The notes beneath the pieces are model-generated. The model was not told the DNA's origin, did no database searches, and saw nothing but the letters and a program-made list of their open reading frames with translations. This document shows positions 32,301 through 43,314 of a stretch of 64,000 bases of DNA, piece after piece. Position 1 is the first letter of the stretch. The number at the start of each line of letters is the position of its first letter. The stretch is taken from the NCBI GenBank assembly GCA_904066235.2, contig CAJFCV020000003.1:310001-374000 (forward strand), written 5' to 3'. The DNA is from Bursaphelenchus xylophilus. Taxonomy: Eukaryota > Nematoda > Chromadorea > Rhabditida > Aphelenchoididae. The translations under genes were made by a program, and so were the position numbers.

Positions 32301-35300
32301 TCCTCCATCTTCGAGATTGGCTTCAAATCGCGGCGTTTATGGACCGATTCAATGTGTTTTCCCACCGCGCACGCTTCGTACGTGCCGAACGTCTCACATA
32401 CCGGACATACATATAGTGGTTTTCCCAAGTGTTTCTGTACGATATGGCGGCCCGGATAGCGGCATTCCAGGTTGCATTTTCGGCAGACATGACGATCCAC
32501 GGGCGGCTCTTCGGGCTTTGGGTCTTTGCGCGCTCTGGTGGTGGGTTTTGTGTCTTCCGGGGGTTCTTTTTCGTCCTCTTCTGAGGTGGAGCTGGAGGTG
32601 GTGGCGTGGCTGAGGTGGGACTGACTTGACGAGGTTTGTTGTCGTTGTTTGTCGGGGATCTCGTCCGTTTCTTCGGCTTCTTCGTACATTTCTTTTTCGA
32701 CTTTGGTCAGGAGGGCGTTGAGAGCGTCATCGGCTGAAAATATGGAAAATTAGTGGCGAATAAAAGAAAATTTAACGCAAAAATCTCAATTTTTACTTTT
32801 CAAAAAATCCCAAATTCCAAAAAAATCAAAAAAATTTCTCCGAAAAATCTCAAATTCCGAAAAAACAAAAAAAAATCTCACCAAAAAATCTCAATTTTTA
32901 CTTCCCAAAAAATCCAAAGAAAATCAAAAAAAAATCTGACCAAAAAATCTCAATTTTTACGTCCCAAAAAACTCCCAAAATCCAAAGAAAATCAGAAAAA
33001 AATCTCACCAAAAAAAAATCTCAATTTTTACTTTCCAAATTCAACCCAAATTTCAAAAAAAAAATCAAAAAAAAATCTCACCAGTATCATCATCATAGGC
33101 AATCCGATTATTCTGCGCATCAAACGTGCACTGGCTGATCTCGGCTTCGGCTTCTTGGAGCTCCGCGTACGTCAACATCTCCTCCATGACGGCGAATTTT
33201 TTCTCCCGCCAGTTGGGGAAGCACATCGCGTTGCAGGCGCGGATGATTTTCACGTATTTCTTTTCGTTCGATTCTGGCTTGCATGGGGGATCGTGGGATT
33301 CGCAGTGCTTGCGGGCCTCCCAGATCGAGTTGGAGTTGGTGTAGTCGCATTGGGGGCAGATGAACATGTCCTTTTTGTTCACATGGGCCATGTAGACGTG
33401 TCGCTGACGCGCTGTCATGCACACTTTTTTGTGGCAGGACTGGAAATCGGGGAAAATAACATTTTTTTTAAAAATTATCAAAAAAAATTATACCTAAAAA
33501 AATTTTTCAAAGAATCTGCATTATTTCCGATCAAACTTGGCCCAAATTTTGGATTTGAGGTCAAATTTCCAAGGTTATTCATGGAAAGATTATTGGCCAA
33601 ATCTTGATAAAACTTGGCAGAAAATTAGATTACTTTAAATATCAAAAAATAAAAATCGAAAAAAATTTTATACCTAAAAAAAATTTTTCAAAAAATCTGC
33701 ATTATTTCCGATCAAACTTGGCCCAAATTTAGGCCGGAATTTTCTATAGCTTATGTGAAATTTTTTCTCGTAGATTACGCCAAAACCATCTAAATTTCGG
33801 AGTGCGACGATTGGGGAAAAAGATAATTGGGGAAACTGAAAAGCATTATTTTTCTTCGATATAAGTGTCGAAATTGGGATAATCGATGGTGCTGATTTCC
33901 AAATGACATTAATTTTTTTTGATCGTTACTGTTTTGCTTAATGTAAGTAGTACTTTTTTATTTTTTTATCACAAATACTCGATTTAGGGATTTTTTTCGA
34001 CAGTGCTGGTTTCGAAAATTGTATCCATTTTTTTGATTTGAAATCAGCACTATCGAAAACTCCTAAATCGAGTATTTGTGATAAAAAAATAAATAAAAAA
34101 GTACTGCTTACATATAAAACAGTACTGCTTAGTTACTATATAAGCAAAATAGTAACAATCAAAAAAAAATAAATGTCATTAGGAAATAAGCGCCATCGAT
34201 TACTCTAATTTCGACACTTATATCGAAGAAAAATAAAACCTTTCAGTTTCCCCAATTGTCTTTTTCCCCAATCGTCGCTTCCCGAAATTTCGATGTTTCT
34301 GGCGTAAACTATGAGTAAAAAATTTCACATAAGCTATAGAAAATCCCAGCCTAAATTTGGGCCAAGTTTGATCGTAAATAATGCAGATTTTTTTAAAAAT
34401 TTTTTAGGTATAAAATTTTTTCGATTTTTATTTTTTGATATTTAAAGTAACCTAATTTTCTGCAAGTTTTATCAAGATTTGGCCAATAATTTTTTCATGA
34501 ACCACCATGGAAATTTGACCTCAAGGTCCAAAATTTTTTTTCAAATTTTATCCCGCTCACCTGACAAGTAGCCGTCCGAATCGCCTTCGAATCCGCGATA
34601 ATTCTCTTCGACAGCGGAGCCCTCAAAACATTTTCTTCCGAATTTTGCGGAGCTGAACTGTTGTCCTTGTCAAAAAGTTGAGCAACGGTTTGTCGGAACT
34701 CCGTTGGAGACATTTCCCGGCTTTCCGACTCAGCTTCGGGCTCAAAAATCTCCACTGGCTCGGATTTTGGGGCAACAAAGGGTAGATCGTTTTGTAGGAG
34801 AGACATTTGGATTGACGCCGAGATCTAAAATAATGTGAAATTTAGCGAACTTTCGGGGCAAAAATCCTCAATAATCACTTATTTCTCTAACAAAACACAA
34901 AAATTCTTATTAGAGAAGCTCCGTATTTCCCAAATATCTTCAAAAATTTTGATCAAAGACGTCTAAAACAATATCGAAAAACAAGCTTACAATATCCAAT
35001 ATCGGGTTCCTCTCGTCTTCCTCAAATCGTTGACTGATAACATCGTCGGACTCGACTTCCGTTTTGGTAGGATCATCCATTGGGAAATATTGTTCAACAA
35101 GATCGAAGAAGGCTCGTTTTTGATCTTCGGAGCCCTCAAATTTCTCGAAAATCATATGAAAAAATGTCCGAATCACTTGGCCAATTGGTTGGAGAAGGTT
35201 AAACGAAGCATTCTGGACCTCAGCGTCTGAACATTGCGGAAGATCCAGCTGAAAATCGAAAAAATTAATAATCTGGGTAGTGCATGTCTAAAGTAAGATA

Positions 35301-35918
35301 AATTCTGGTGAAAATGAAAAGATTATAAAGTGAAATAATATTTAAAAGTCAGAATATACATCTAAGTCGCTAACTGAACCACATTTTTCAGCTTATCAAA
35401 AGATTTAAAACTGAATTTATAAGGTCAAATTTTTGAAGGTAGCTGATACCTAAAACAAGGAAAATTTTGGTAAAAACTAAAGAGAAAAAACCTGAAACAG
35501 CATATATAAACTAAAACAGACCTTACTATACCTAATTAAAACTAGATCTTATTCCACAGACAACAATCCAGTTAGAAATCAAAAGATGAAAAATTTAACT
35601 ACCAGCTGACTAAAATAAGATCGATTCTAGCTTAAAAGCAGCAAAATACAACGGCAAACAATCGTAGAAAGTTGTGAAAGACCTTCTTACAGCTGTATCA
35701 AAGCAAAAATCTCAAAAATTGAACGACCTTACCATAGCTTCATCAAAAGTTATATTGGACCAGAGCCATTGATCTTTTTGATGTAACCTGGGTTTCAGAA
35801 ATGCCCGAGCCACTTGTTTACAGTGATCAACAATCAAGTGCTCGCGAAGTTCATCTCCATCCATCAAATTCAAGGTGGGTCCATCGTCGTGTGTGCACAA
35901 TTCGCATTTTATGGTCAT
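29319..35918 (-). CDS. Multi-zinc-finger protein of seven paired-finger modules
   Basis: Eight exons: 35733-35918, 34991-35248, 34561-34824, 33082-33439, 32224-32733, 31332-31683, 30714-31209, 29319-30104 (3210 nt, 1069 residues). Residues 1-62 hold a lone finger (CELC..HLIVDH). Residues 63-236 are acidic and helical (FVAPKSEPVEIFEPEAE). From about residue 235 a roughly 100-residue module repeats seven times: finger 1 (for example HVCKICNADV..RQRHVYHRHL), finger 2 (FECPLCDFH..HIKWTH), then a linker ending ECFPGW or a variant. Exon 5 adds a Ser/Glu/Pro-rich spacer before module 2. Likely a nuclear DNA- or RNA-binding regulator, inferred from C2H2 fingers only. The acceptor TTCATCAG lies 2 nt before the ATG. 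Introns hold a family B copy, a minisatellite and a 1-kb foldback. I cannot name an orthologue. Confidence 0.85.
30250..30500. mobile_element. Family B element in the last zinc-finger intron
   Basis: GGTCTAGTGGCAAAAAACGT to GCTATTGGATCAGGTCCTGT. Confidence 0.8.
31740..32223. other. Zinc-finger intron 5, no element seen
   Basis: 540-nt intron (31684-32223) of plain AT-rich DNA. It contains AATAAA-like and TTATT tracts but no family member. Confidence 0.5.
32755..33065. repeat. A-rich minisatellite in a zinc-finger intron
   Basis: Units of the type AAAAAATCTCAATTTTTACT separated by CCAAAAAATCC. Resembles the tract next to the SLC36 gene. Confidence 0.8.
33485..34545. repeat. About 1.06-kb foldback in a zinc-finger intron
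   Basis: Left arm from about 33485 (ATACCTAAAAAAATTTTTC) to 34005, inverted from 34045 to about 34545. Matching pairs include CTGCATTATTTCCGATCAAA, CGACGATTGGGGAAAAAGA and AACTCGATTTAGG-type sequence near the centre (about 34025). Imperfect arms, no coding region. It occupies nearly the whole 33440-34560 intron. Confidence 0.85.
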
Positions 35919-36224
35919 ATCTGATGAAAGACCTAAAATAATATAAAAAATTACTGGGAAATGGGTGTTTTGATGCGAATATCGGTAAAAAACAGTGTCT
36001 ATCAATTCAATATTGTAAAAAGAAGAAAAATCTCGGGAAAAAATCATGTTTGCCATCAAAAAATAAAAAAAATATTTTCCAGAAAATAAATCGGAATGAT
36101 GCGATTTTTTGAAGAAAATGCGATAGTAAAGATGAAGATATTGCGTTTTGGACCGAATATAGGCAGACTGACCCATAGTACAACAAATTTCAAACAGCAA
36201 AAAAAATTTTTTTTCCAGTAGTAT

Positions 36225-36450
36225 ACTCTAAGATAGCAAGGTCAATATCGCCAAGTGTAACTCCTCGATTTCCTTGAAATTTGGTATACATTCTTCCAAT
36301 AGACCACAAATTGATCTCTCAAAATTTCTCAATGTCCTTTGCATCCAACTGGGAGATATTTGAAAATCTTTTTTTCGAGTGAGCACACAAAAAGAGGAGA
36401 GTCGGAGAGACAAAAAACAAACAGTTTTTGTCAGCAACTTTTTCAGTTTG
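36225..36450. mobile_element. Family C fragment
   Basis: AAGATAGCAAGGTCAATATC, GGTATACATTCTTCCAATAG, GAGTGAGCACACAAAAAGAG and GAGTCGGAGAGACAAAAAAC, strongly diverged. Confidence 0.45.
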
Positions 36451-37254
36451 GCCCAAAGAAAAATTATTTTATTCGTAAATAGTTAAATTTATGCTAACTT
36501 TGGGAGAAATCGAAGAGTTTTTTCTTGTTTTTTCACCTAATGTCTAAAGTAATACACTTTTTTTCTCAAATCACCCGCTTTGGCAAAATGTCCCTCAATA
36601 CCCATCTACGAAGCCTGGTTGTCCAAAACTTGAACCTTAAAGGCGCATTCAGCTCAAGAAATCCCCGGAATTCGATGGCCCTGCGTCTTGTCCATGTGCA
36701 ATCGCCCCAACTGATGAATAATCGATCCGAACGCAGACGAAGACGGAGCAGAAGACGAGCCAGGAGAAGACCAAAAGTGTTTTTGAGACGCGATCAAAGA
36801 GTGTGCCTGGTCGATGCCCCTTCCCTTCCCCTTTCGTTTTTCTCTGTTGTCGGCGCCAACATCTTCCCCTTCTCGGGGCCCCTCTCCGCATTTCCCACCC
36901 CACACAAAACCCGGGGAGGGACTGATGTTCATGGCCTTGCGCGCCGATCGTCGCCTTTTTTATGTTGTGTTCTACAGAGGTGGCTCTGGCTTGCTGAAGC
37001 GGGCAAGGTCACTGAGGGAGAGGAGGGTGACAAGAAGGATGGTGATGGAAATTCAGGTTGAATATTGAAGATAATTTAGTGAAGACTGATAAGAAAGCGG
37101 TCTAACAGGCAAATAAAGTCATCAGATTGCCTAATTTGGAACAATAGATTTTCAAAAGAAGTTTTCAATCAAAGAAACTTTTTTGCAAAAAAATGATGAC
37201 TTTACATTTTCAAAAGCGAAATTTTTCAATTTGCAACTCGTATATCTTGATGAA

Positions 37255-37660
37255 ACATAGTCCAATGTAAGATTACACCTTTCTAAACCTTATCCAAAAT
37301 TTTTAGCTCGCGCTTTCAACTAATTGCTGAAATTTCAAACCTTGGCCAAAAGATGACATACCAATATGTAAACTTGACGGAGACAAAAACAATCGTAGAC
37401 AAAAAAGTCCTTGCGCACTCAAAAACAGACCCCGCTTGGACAAAGGGCAAGTTGCGATTGATCCAATAAACAACGTAAACTCCAATGAGATAAACAAAAG
37501 AAATTTCTATCTTCCCCATCTGTGTGTCCTAGCCGAAAAGATCGATGAATATCTCGGCATCGGATGAAGAAGGCGGGCTAAAATTTCGAGACATTGATAT
37601 GTAAGATAGACTAAACTTGAGTGGAAAATTTGGAGGCAGTATGAAGATCGTGCACTGAGA
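37255..37660. mobile_element. Family C-like degenerate sequence
   Basis: TTTTTAGCTCGCGCTTTC near 37300 and AAAAGATCGATGAATATCTC near 37535 are the recognisable core blocks. Confidence 0.4.
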
Positions 37661-38542
37661 AATGTCGCTTTGAAAAAAATCTTGGAAATCATAGATTTTC
37701 GGATAAAACGCAGGTAAAAAGGTGTTTTTCTCGCCTAAAATGTTCCTAAGACTATCTGAATATGTTTGATATGCCATGCTTTTGCTATGCAAAGACCTTG
37801 CCCCAAGGGAATCACGGTATTTTAGCCTATATCACCCAATATATGACCATACGGTAAAAAATTGGTATTTCTTGCGATTCATTGTTGAATATCCCAGCTG
37901 AATTTGCAAAGCACAAGCTAAATTTTTTCGCCATTGATAAGCAGCCAACATCGCTCATCTTCGCCGAGTTTGACAAAAATCCCATGGTCGTACCTCGAGC
38001 ACTGCTCCCTTCTGCACAAGACCCCGGCCTTTCTTGGGGCTAGAGAACCCCATTCCCATCGCCCTTCCTCCTTTGATTTTTGAAGCCCCCCTATTTTTCC
38101 TGACTTGAAGCGAAAAGATTGGCAAGCAGGACGCCCAGCCGCCGCCGCCATCTCCAGCCCCGTCTTCGTCTCTGCTGTTGGGGTGGTGGTCGGGGCGACG
38201 ACCCTCTTCTCGCTCCGATCAACGGGGCAAAAATGGGAGCTGGCTAATGAACGTCTCTCTTTTTGCCCCAAACGCTCTTGATATGACCCTGATCGTCTTC
38301 TCGTGATTGTAATCTATGTTTTTTGGGGCGGTTGGTTGGGGAAACGGGCGAGCAGAAATGCGGCCTCAACAACAGCAGTGGGGTTGATAAAAATGAAGGA
38401 CAGGAGGGAGGGGGAGAGGGCCGATTGGGAAATGGTCATGTTGAGGAGGAGAAATGGAGACTAAGGCTTAGTCATGACAGTGACCAGGCCAATATTTCAA
38501 AATGGGAAACAATGAAAAATCAGAGAAATCGGAAAAAGAAAA

Positions 38543-38648
38543 AGTTTGTCGGGAAAATAATGAGCGGTCTGTTGCAGCGAAAATCGTCGTCGAGAAAATG
38601 GATTGTGTCGCGACAAGATCAATTTCAGCAATCGGGGCGACATTAGAG
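38543..38648. mobile_element. Left part of family A
   Basis: GTTTGTCGGGAAAATAATGA, GCGACAAGATCAATTTCAGC; no right end before the next copy. Confidence 0.7.
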
Positions 38649-38658
38649 ACCCAAAATA

Positions 38659-38811
38659 TGAGTTTGTCGGGAAAATAATGTGGATCTATAATAATGAAAT
38701 CGCCTATCATCGTTTGCGACAGCTAGCCGCGGCTGGAGATTTGGCGCGCGACTGCGTCGAACGAAACATCTTTCTGCGACAAATCCACATTATTTTCCCG
38801 ACAGACTGATA
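38659..38811. mobile_element. Family A element, GTGGAT subtype
   Basis: GAGTTTGTCGGGAAAATAAT then GTGGATCTATA; inverted right end ATCCACATTATTTTCCCGAC. The interior has GCGACAGCTAGCCGCGGCTG, not seen in the GAGCAC subtype. Confidence 0.85.
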
Positions 38812-38821
38812 AATAAACAAA

Positions 38822-38972
38822 TATCAGTCTGTCGGGAAAATAATGACCACTCGGTCGTATCGAAAATCGCATGAGAAAATGAATTGTGTCGCGGCAAAAC
38901 CAAACTGTTTTTCTCTCCAGCGACACGACCGGCCCAGCGACCTTGTGCCCATTATTTTCCCGACAGACTGAT
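38822..38972. mobile_element. Family A element
   Basis: TATCAGTCTGTCGGGAAAAT then AATGACCAC; right end CCATTATTTTCCCGACAGAC. Head-to-tail neighbour of the previous copy, 10 bp apart. Confidence 0.85.
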
Positions 38973-39479
38973 ACTTGAAAAGACACACTGAAATAACTTC
39001 GAAGAAGGCGTTTTGGGCAACATACGATCTCTCAAAGATTGTTGTTATTACGGTAAATTTTGTTAGAAAAAAAGAATTTCAAAAAGCGACATTACTTCTT
39101 GGACAACCTAATACGAGGTTTTCTTCAAATTCTCCACACATCTTCCTTCTAGGCCACATATCAGTTTCAAAAAATCTCAAAACTTTGCAACCACCGATGA
39201 CACGATTTGAAGACAACCACCGAACAGCCGGCAAACCAATGAAGGCAATGCCCGCCTTGCCAATCGCTTTAATACTCCGGAAAACGGGCCTTCGAATCGT
39301 CGGACAAAGGCCGATCAAGTGGGTCATCCAAATTGCAGCCCGATTCCCCCAAGAAGGGCCGGTTCCGCGGACAAAAGTAATAGGGCATGGTGGAAAGTAA
39401 CGGCACTCGGGTTGTCATAAAACATTGCCGCAGTAATTTGAGCGCATTCGGATCCGTGAATGTGTTGGCGTACCGGACG

Positions 39480-39720
39480 TCTAACGATCTTTGTAGGCGA
39501 GAGAGTACGTAAAATAAAGAAATTGAGGAGAGCAGTCAAGAGAAAAACAGGTTGTTAAATCTTTGTGTATCTTGCATAGATTTTTTTGCATTGAAACGTC
39601 TGCATCTTCGATAGAAATATGACTGATTTTTCTTGCACAAATTTTCCAAAAATCGCCAAATTTTGGCCAACATTTGGCCACAAAAATCTCAGTGGTTTCT
39701 GCAAAGCGAAAAGAATCTTA
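39480..39720. mobile_element. Family C fragment
   Basis: CTAACGATCTTTGTAGGCGA, GAGAGTACGTAAAATAAAG, GCAGTCAAGAGAAAAACAGG and TCAGTGGTTTCTGCAAAGCG. Confidence 0.6.
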
Positions 39721-39725
39721 ACAGA

Positions 39726-39881
39726 TATTAGTCTGTCGGGAAAATAATGAGCACTCGGTTGCAACGAAAAGTCATCGTCGCCGAGAAATTGAATTTTATC
39801 GCGGCAAAACCAAATTGATTTTCACTTCAGTGACGCGATCGGCGCAGCCACATTGTGCTCATTATTTTCCCGACAAACTGA
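39726..39881. mobile_element. Family A element
   Basis: TATTAGTCTGTCGGGAAAAT to ATTTTCCCGACAAACTGA. Confidence 0.85.
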
Positions 39882-39894
39882 AATGTTAGAAAAT

Positions 39895-40037
39895 TTTAGT
39901 CTGTCGGGAAAATAAGGGCGGATTGTCGAGCCTCGGAATCGCCCATCATCGCTTTGCGGCGAGATTTGGCGCGCGAGAGCGGTGAGGCGAGACGTTTTGC
40001 TGCGACGACCTGTTGTTATTTTCCCGACAGACTGATA
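39895..40037. mobile_element. Family A element, GGCGGAT subtype
   Basis: TTTTAGTCTGTCGGGAAAAT then AAGGGCGGATTGTCG; right end TTATTTTCCCGACAGACTGA. Confidence 0.85.
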
Positions 40038-40228
40038 CTCTAATGTAAATATCTTCCAGCTTTCATTAAGATCTTAATGCCGCACTGGAAGCACTTTGCT
40101 TGAAAACTTGGCCGGGATTTTTTCCAAATCGGAGCCTCAGACTTTGCAGCTTCCATAGGAGGTTCCAAATAAAATTGAGTAACGTTTTTGGCATTCACAT
40201 TGTACCTTATTCCCCACAATCGCATTAT

Positions 40229-40377
40229 AGCAGTCTGTCGGGAAAATAATGGGCAAAATGTCGCTGCAAATCGTCGCTGAAGTGAAAAGCGACTTTGCCG
40301 CGACACAATTCACGTTCCCGGCGGCGATGAGACTTTCCATGCGTCAGAGTGGTCATTATTTTCCCGACAGACTGATA
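40229..40377. mobile_element. Family A element
   Basis: CAGTCTGTCGGGAAAATAAT to GGTCATTATTTTCCCGACAG. Confidence 0.85.
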
Positions 40378-40387
40378 TTTCTTCATT

Positions 40388-40518
40388 TATCAGTCTATCG
40401 GGAAAATAATGTGGATTTGTCGTCGAAAAATGTCTCACCTCGACGCAGTCGTGCACCAGGTCTCTAGTCGCGGCTAGCTGTCGCAAAACCATTAATCCAG
40501 ATTATTTTCCCGACACAC
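40388..40518. mobile_element. Family A element, GTGGAT subtype
   Basis: TATCAGTCTATCGGGAAAAT then AATGTGGATTTGTCGTCG; right end diverged (TTATTTTCCCGACACACC). Confidence 0.8.
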
Positions 40519-40537
40519 CCATCTCTTGGCTCTCAAA

Positions 40538-40653
40538 TGTCGCTGGAGCGATCGCGTCGCTGAGATTGACTGTGTTGCGACACAATTCATTTTTTTCGGC
40601 GGCGATGCGACTTTCAATGCGTCAGAATGGTCATAATTTTCCCGACAGACCAA
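40538..40653. mobile_element. Right part of family A
   Basis: GCGATCGCGTCGCTGAGATT to AATTTTCCCGACAGACCAAT; the next element starts directly at its end. Confidence 0.7.
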
Positions 40654-40851
40654 TACTAGTCCTTCCGGAAAGTCGCCGGACGGAAATGGGCGACATGCAC
40701 TGTGCGAAAAAAGTCAGGGTGCGAGCGACACCCGAAAAAAGCCTATTGCACGGTGCGAAAAGCAAGAAATTGCACAGTGCAAAGTGAACTTTCGTTTTCG
40801 CGGAGTGCATGTCGCCGATTTCCGTCCGGCGACTTTCCGGAAGGACTAGTA
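40654..40851. mobile_element. 198-bp TIR element with GCACNGTGC interior
   Basis: Ends TACTAGTCCTTCCGGAAAGT and ACTTTCCGGAAGGACTAGTA, inverted repeats of about 45 bp. The interior holds several GCACTGTGC/GCACGGTGC palindromes, linking the motif clusters elsewhere to a TIR element. Confidence 0.85.
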
Positions 40852-40909
40852 TCTCCCCAATTTTTCATTTTTTTCCATTTTGAAATATTGGCCTAGTCAC
40901 TGTCATTTG

Positions 40910-40966
40910 GGAAATGCGACCTTCAATGCGTCAGGGTGGTCATTATTTTTCCGACAGACTGATATT
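40910..40966. mobile_element. Right end of family A
   Basis: GCGACCTTCAATGCGTCAGG then TTTTTCCGACAGACTGATA. Confidence 0.7.
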
Positions 40967-41349
40967 TTGCCGATTCCTTGTTGCAATATACATGATTTGC
41001 AAAACCTTGATTCCCGCCATGAGCAACCCCTCTCTTTCTTCGGTGTTGACGATGACTTGGCTTTCTCCCTTTTCGCCCTTTGCCCGTCGTCCGGAACGAA
41101 GCCCCGGTCTTCCTGCAGCACCCATGACCAGCAACAAGATCAATCACATGCCCCATTCCGTCTCTCGTCCCGCTCTCCTCTCGCGTGTTTCTTGAACTCG
41201 GCGAGGGCGGGAAGGGAATTCGGAGGCAATGATTTCGAAGAGGATCATGAATAAAACAATCCGCATTTGGGAAGCGACGGGGAAAAGTTAATTTTGCGCC
41301 AAAATGACGTTTGGATTTGGGTGGAAATAAAAGTTTCGGCGGCTAGTAC

Positions 41350-41800
41350 AACATAAATGACATAACGATCATTGTTGAAGAGAGAGACAGAGTATGCAAA
41401 ATAAGGAGAGGCGATCAGAGAAAAAAAATGATTTTTACCTATATTTTAGTTAATTTTACATAAAAATAATATGCGCAGATTTGTTTCACAATACATCCAG
41501 ATCAGATATTTTTCTGGCCGAGAGAGTATGGAATTCGAGGAGAGACGGTTAGAGTAAAAAATTCTCAGCGTGGTTTGGCTATATCTTTTTGGATTTCACC
41601 AGATATAAATTGATTTTTTGCGGCAATAATGTTCAATACAAGCCAAAAAAACGTCAAGTTTTGATTCTAAAAAATTGCATTTTTTCATCAACTTTTGAAA
41701 AAGAAATTTCAGTAATTTCTGCAAAGCGCCAGCTAAAAATCTCGGCTATTTCATAAAAAAATCTAATCTATTTTTGTGTCAAATTTCATTAAGATATTGG
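41350..41800. mobile_element. Family C sequence, duplicated and diverged
   Basis: Two core blocks: GAAGAGAGAGACAGAGTATG..GCGATCAGAGAA near 41380 and CCGAGAGAGTATGGAATTCG..ACGGTTAGAGTAAA near 41520, followed by TTTCTGCAAAGCGCCAGCTA. Confidence 0.5.
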
Positions 41801-42367
41801 CATTACATTTAGGTACCTCCTCCTTTGACGAAATGACCAAAATTTGGCCAAATAAAAAAATGATGACTAAAAATTCGAACCAAAAAAACGCGGACCAAAT
41901 TTTGGGCGATTCCAAAAAATGTCGCGGCCAAAGTCCCTCTGATTTGTCGGTCCGACCCCCAACTTTGTTGTTGACCAAAAACCCCCACCACTCTTCCCGA
42001 TAAAAACGAATCGCTCTGTTTATCAACATTAAACTTGATCAGAGCAGAAAAAAAAACTTGAGCAGAATGGCTTCTCTGCCTTCTCCTCTCTCTCAGTGCA
42101 TGTCGCTGCACATCAAGGGGAGAGCGGTGGAGAAGAAGGACGGCTGGCGTTTTGTGGCTTTTGTGCGGAAAAGGAGTTGTGGGAAGGCGAGTTTGCAAAG
42201 GGCGAATTTTGGGTATAAATGCAGTGGAATTCCAATGCAAAAGATTAAGAAATATGACAAGAAATTGGCGCTACGACTGTTCGAGGCAGCGACAGTTCGG
42301 GTTAACGATACTTTGAGCTGCCTTGATTTGTTTTTTATGCACAGGGAGGCTAGGATAGGGCTTAGTC

Positions 42368-42586
42368 ACAGTGGCGGACCTTATCTATTGGCAAAAAACG
42401 TACCATTTTGGATTCGGGAAGTATCAAAAATGCCGCAAAATGCCTCCCTCTCCAAGTGAAAAAACACCGATTCATTTTAAAACGGAGTATTTTTATTGTA
42501 GTGGGAGGTATTTTGCCACATTTTTGATACTTCCTGGATGCAAAATTATACGTTTTTTGCCATTGGATCAGGTCCCCCCACTGTAG
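42368..42586. mobile_element. Family B element
   Basis: CAGTGGCGGACCTTATCTAT to GCCATTGGATCAGGTCCCCC; central part short. Confidence 0.8.
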
Positions 42587-43184
42587 AAATAACAATATTT
42601 ATCGGGTCCTAGGATAACTCATAACCAATTTTGAGGTATTTAACATGCACAAACTATGGTCAACCCGAAAAGGCGGTGCGCGAAAAAAAACGAATTTTCA
42701 TGAGGGTTGAGTACAAAATCAATTTTTAACCCGCGCTTTGCAGGAGGAGGCAAATTTTTTAGGCCAGCAGTTGACCAATATCCCATGGTGTTTTGAGCTT
42801 CGCAAAATAAGCTTAACAATGCTTTTAAAGCTGTGAAATTTCCTCACGGTTTCCGCGGAAAATTTAAAAAAATAACTCCGAGACCGGAATTAAAAAAGAA
42901 GAAATGGCACGGTAATTTTTCCACCGCAATCTTTGGTCAGCTTCGCCCCTGGTAAGAGCTTGAGCAAACCCCGAAAACCTTCTCTTTCTCTTCTTGAACC
43001 CTCTAGACAAACTTGATCAACGCAGCTTAGACGGAGTGGTCGGCGAGAAGAAGATGAAGCAGCGGCGAGAAGTTGGAGAAGGAACCGAATGATCTCGTTT
43101 TAGCTTCATTTCGTAAGTGAGTGACATCCATACGCACTCAAATCTTTGGTCTGTCAACTCAGAATTAGTTGTTAAATCTACTAG

Positions 43185-43217
43185 TACATATACATATATA
43201 TATATATATATATATTA
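43185..43217. repeat. TA dinucleotide microsatellite
   Basis: (TA) run, about 12 uninterrupted units, 98 bp past the stop of the Cys-rich gene. Confidence 0.9.
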
Positions 43218-43288
43218 AAGAAAGCGATAATTTAGCCTTTGGCAATTCAGCTGCGACAAAAAAGTTTCCACCTTGCAGTTATGTTAAT

Positions 43289-43294
43289 TTTATT
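43289..43294 (-). terminator. Poly(A) signal of the Cys-rich gene
   Basis: AATAAA on the minus strand. Confidence 0.55.
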
Positions 43295-43314
43295 TACAAA
43301 GCAAACGTATTACA

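Larger units (their letters stand above)
35919..43314. other. 7.4-kb region upstream of the zinc-finger gene
   Basis: Repeats alternate with non-repetitive, GC-richer islands at about 36580-37065, 37985-38460, 39180-39480, 40985-41240, 42050-42340 and 42930-43130. The islands contain open frames on both strands but no recognisable protein and no consistent splice structure. Because the nearest downstream gene on this side is the divergently placed zinc-finger start at 35918, they are candidate regulatory sequence or exons of an unrecognised gene. Confidence 0.5.

Noticed and set aside
32753..33607. 284-codon open frame on +
   Set aside because: Lys-rich translation of an A-rich minisatellite running antisense through a zinc-finger exon.
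36525..37061. 178-codon frame with Arg-rich run on +, and antisense frames
   Set aside because: Compositional bias (GAC/AGA tracts) keeps several frames open; no family resemblance, splice signals or consistent start.
42058..42459. 133-codon frame on +
   Set aside because: Runs into a family B element, no family match, and an equally long antisense frame exists.
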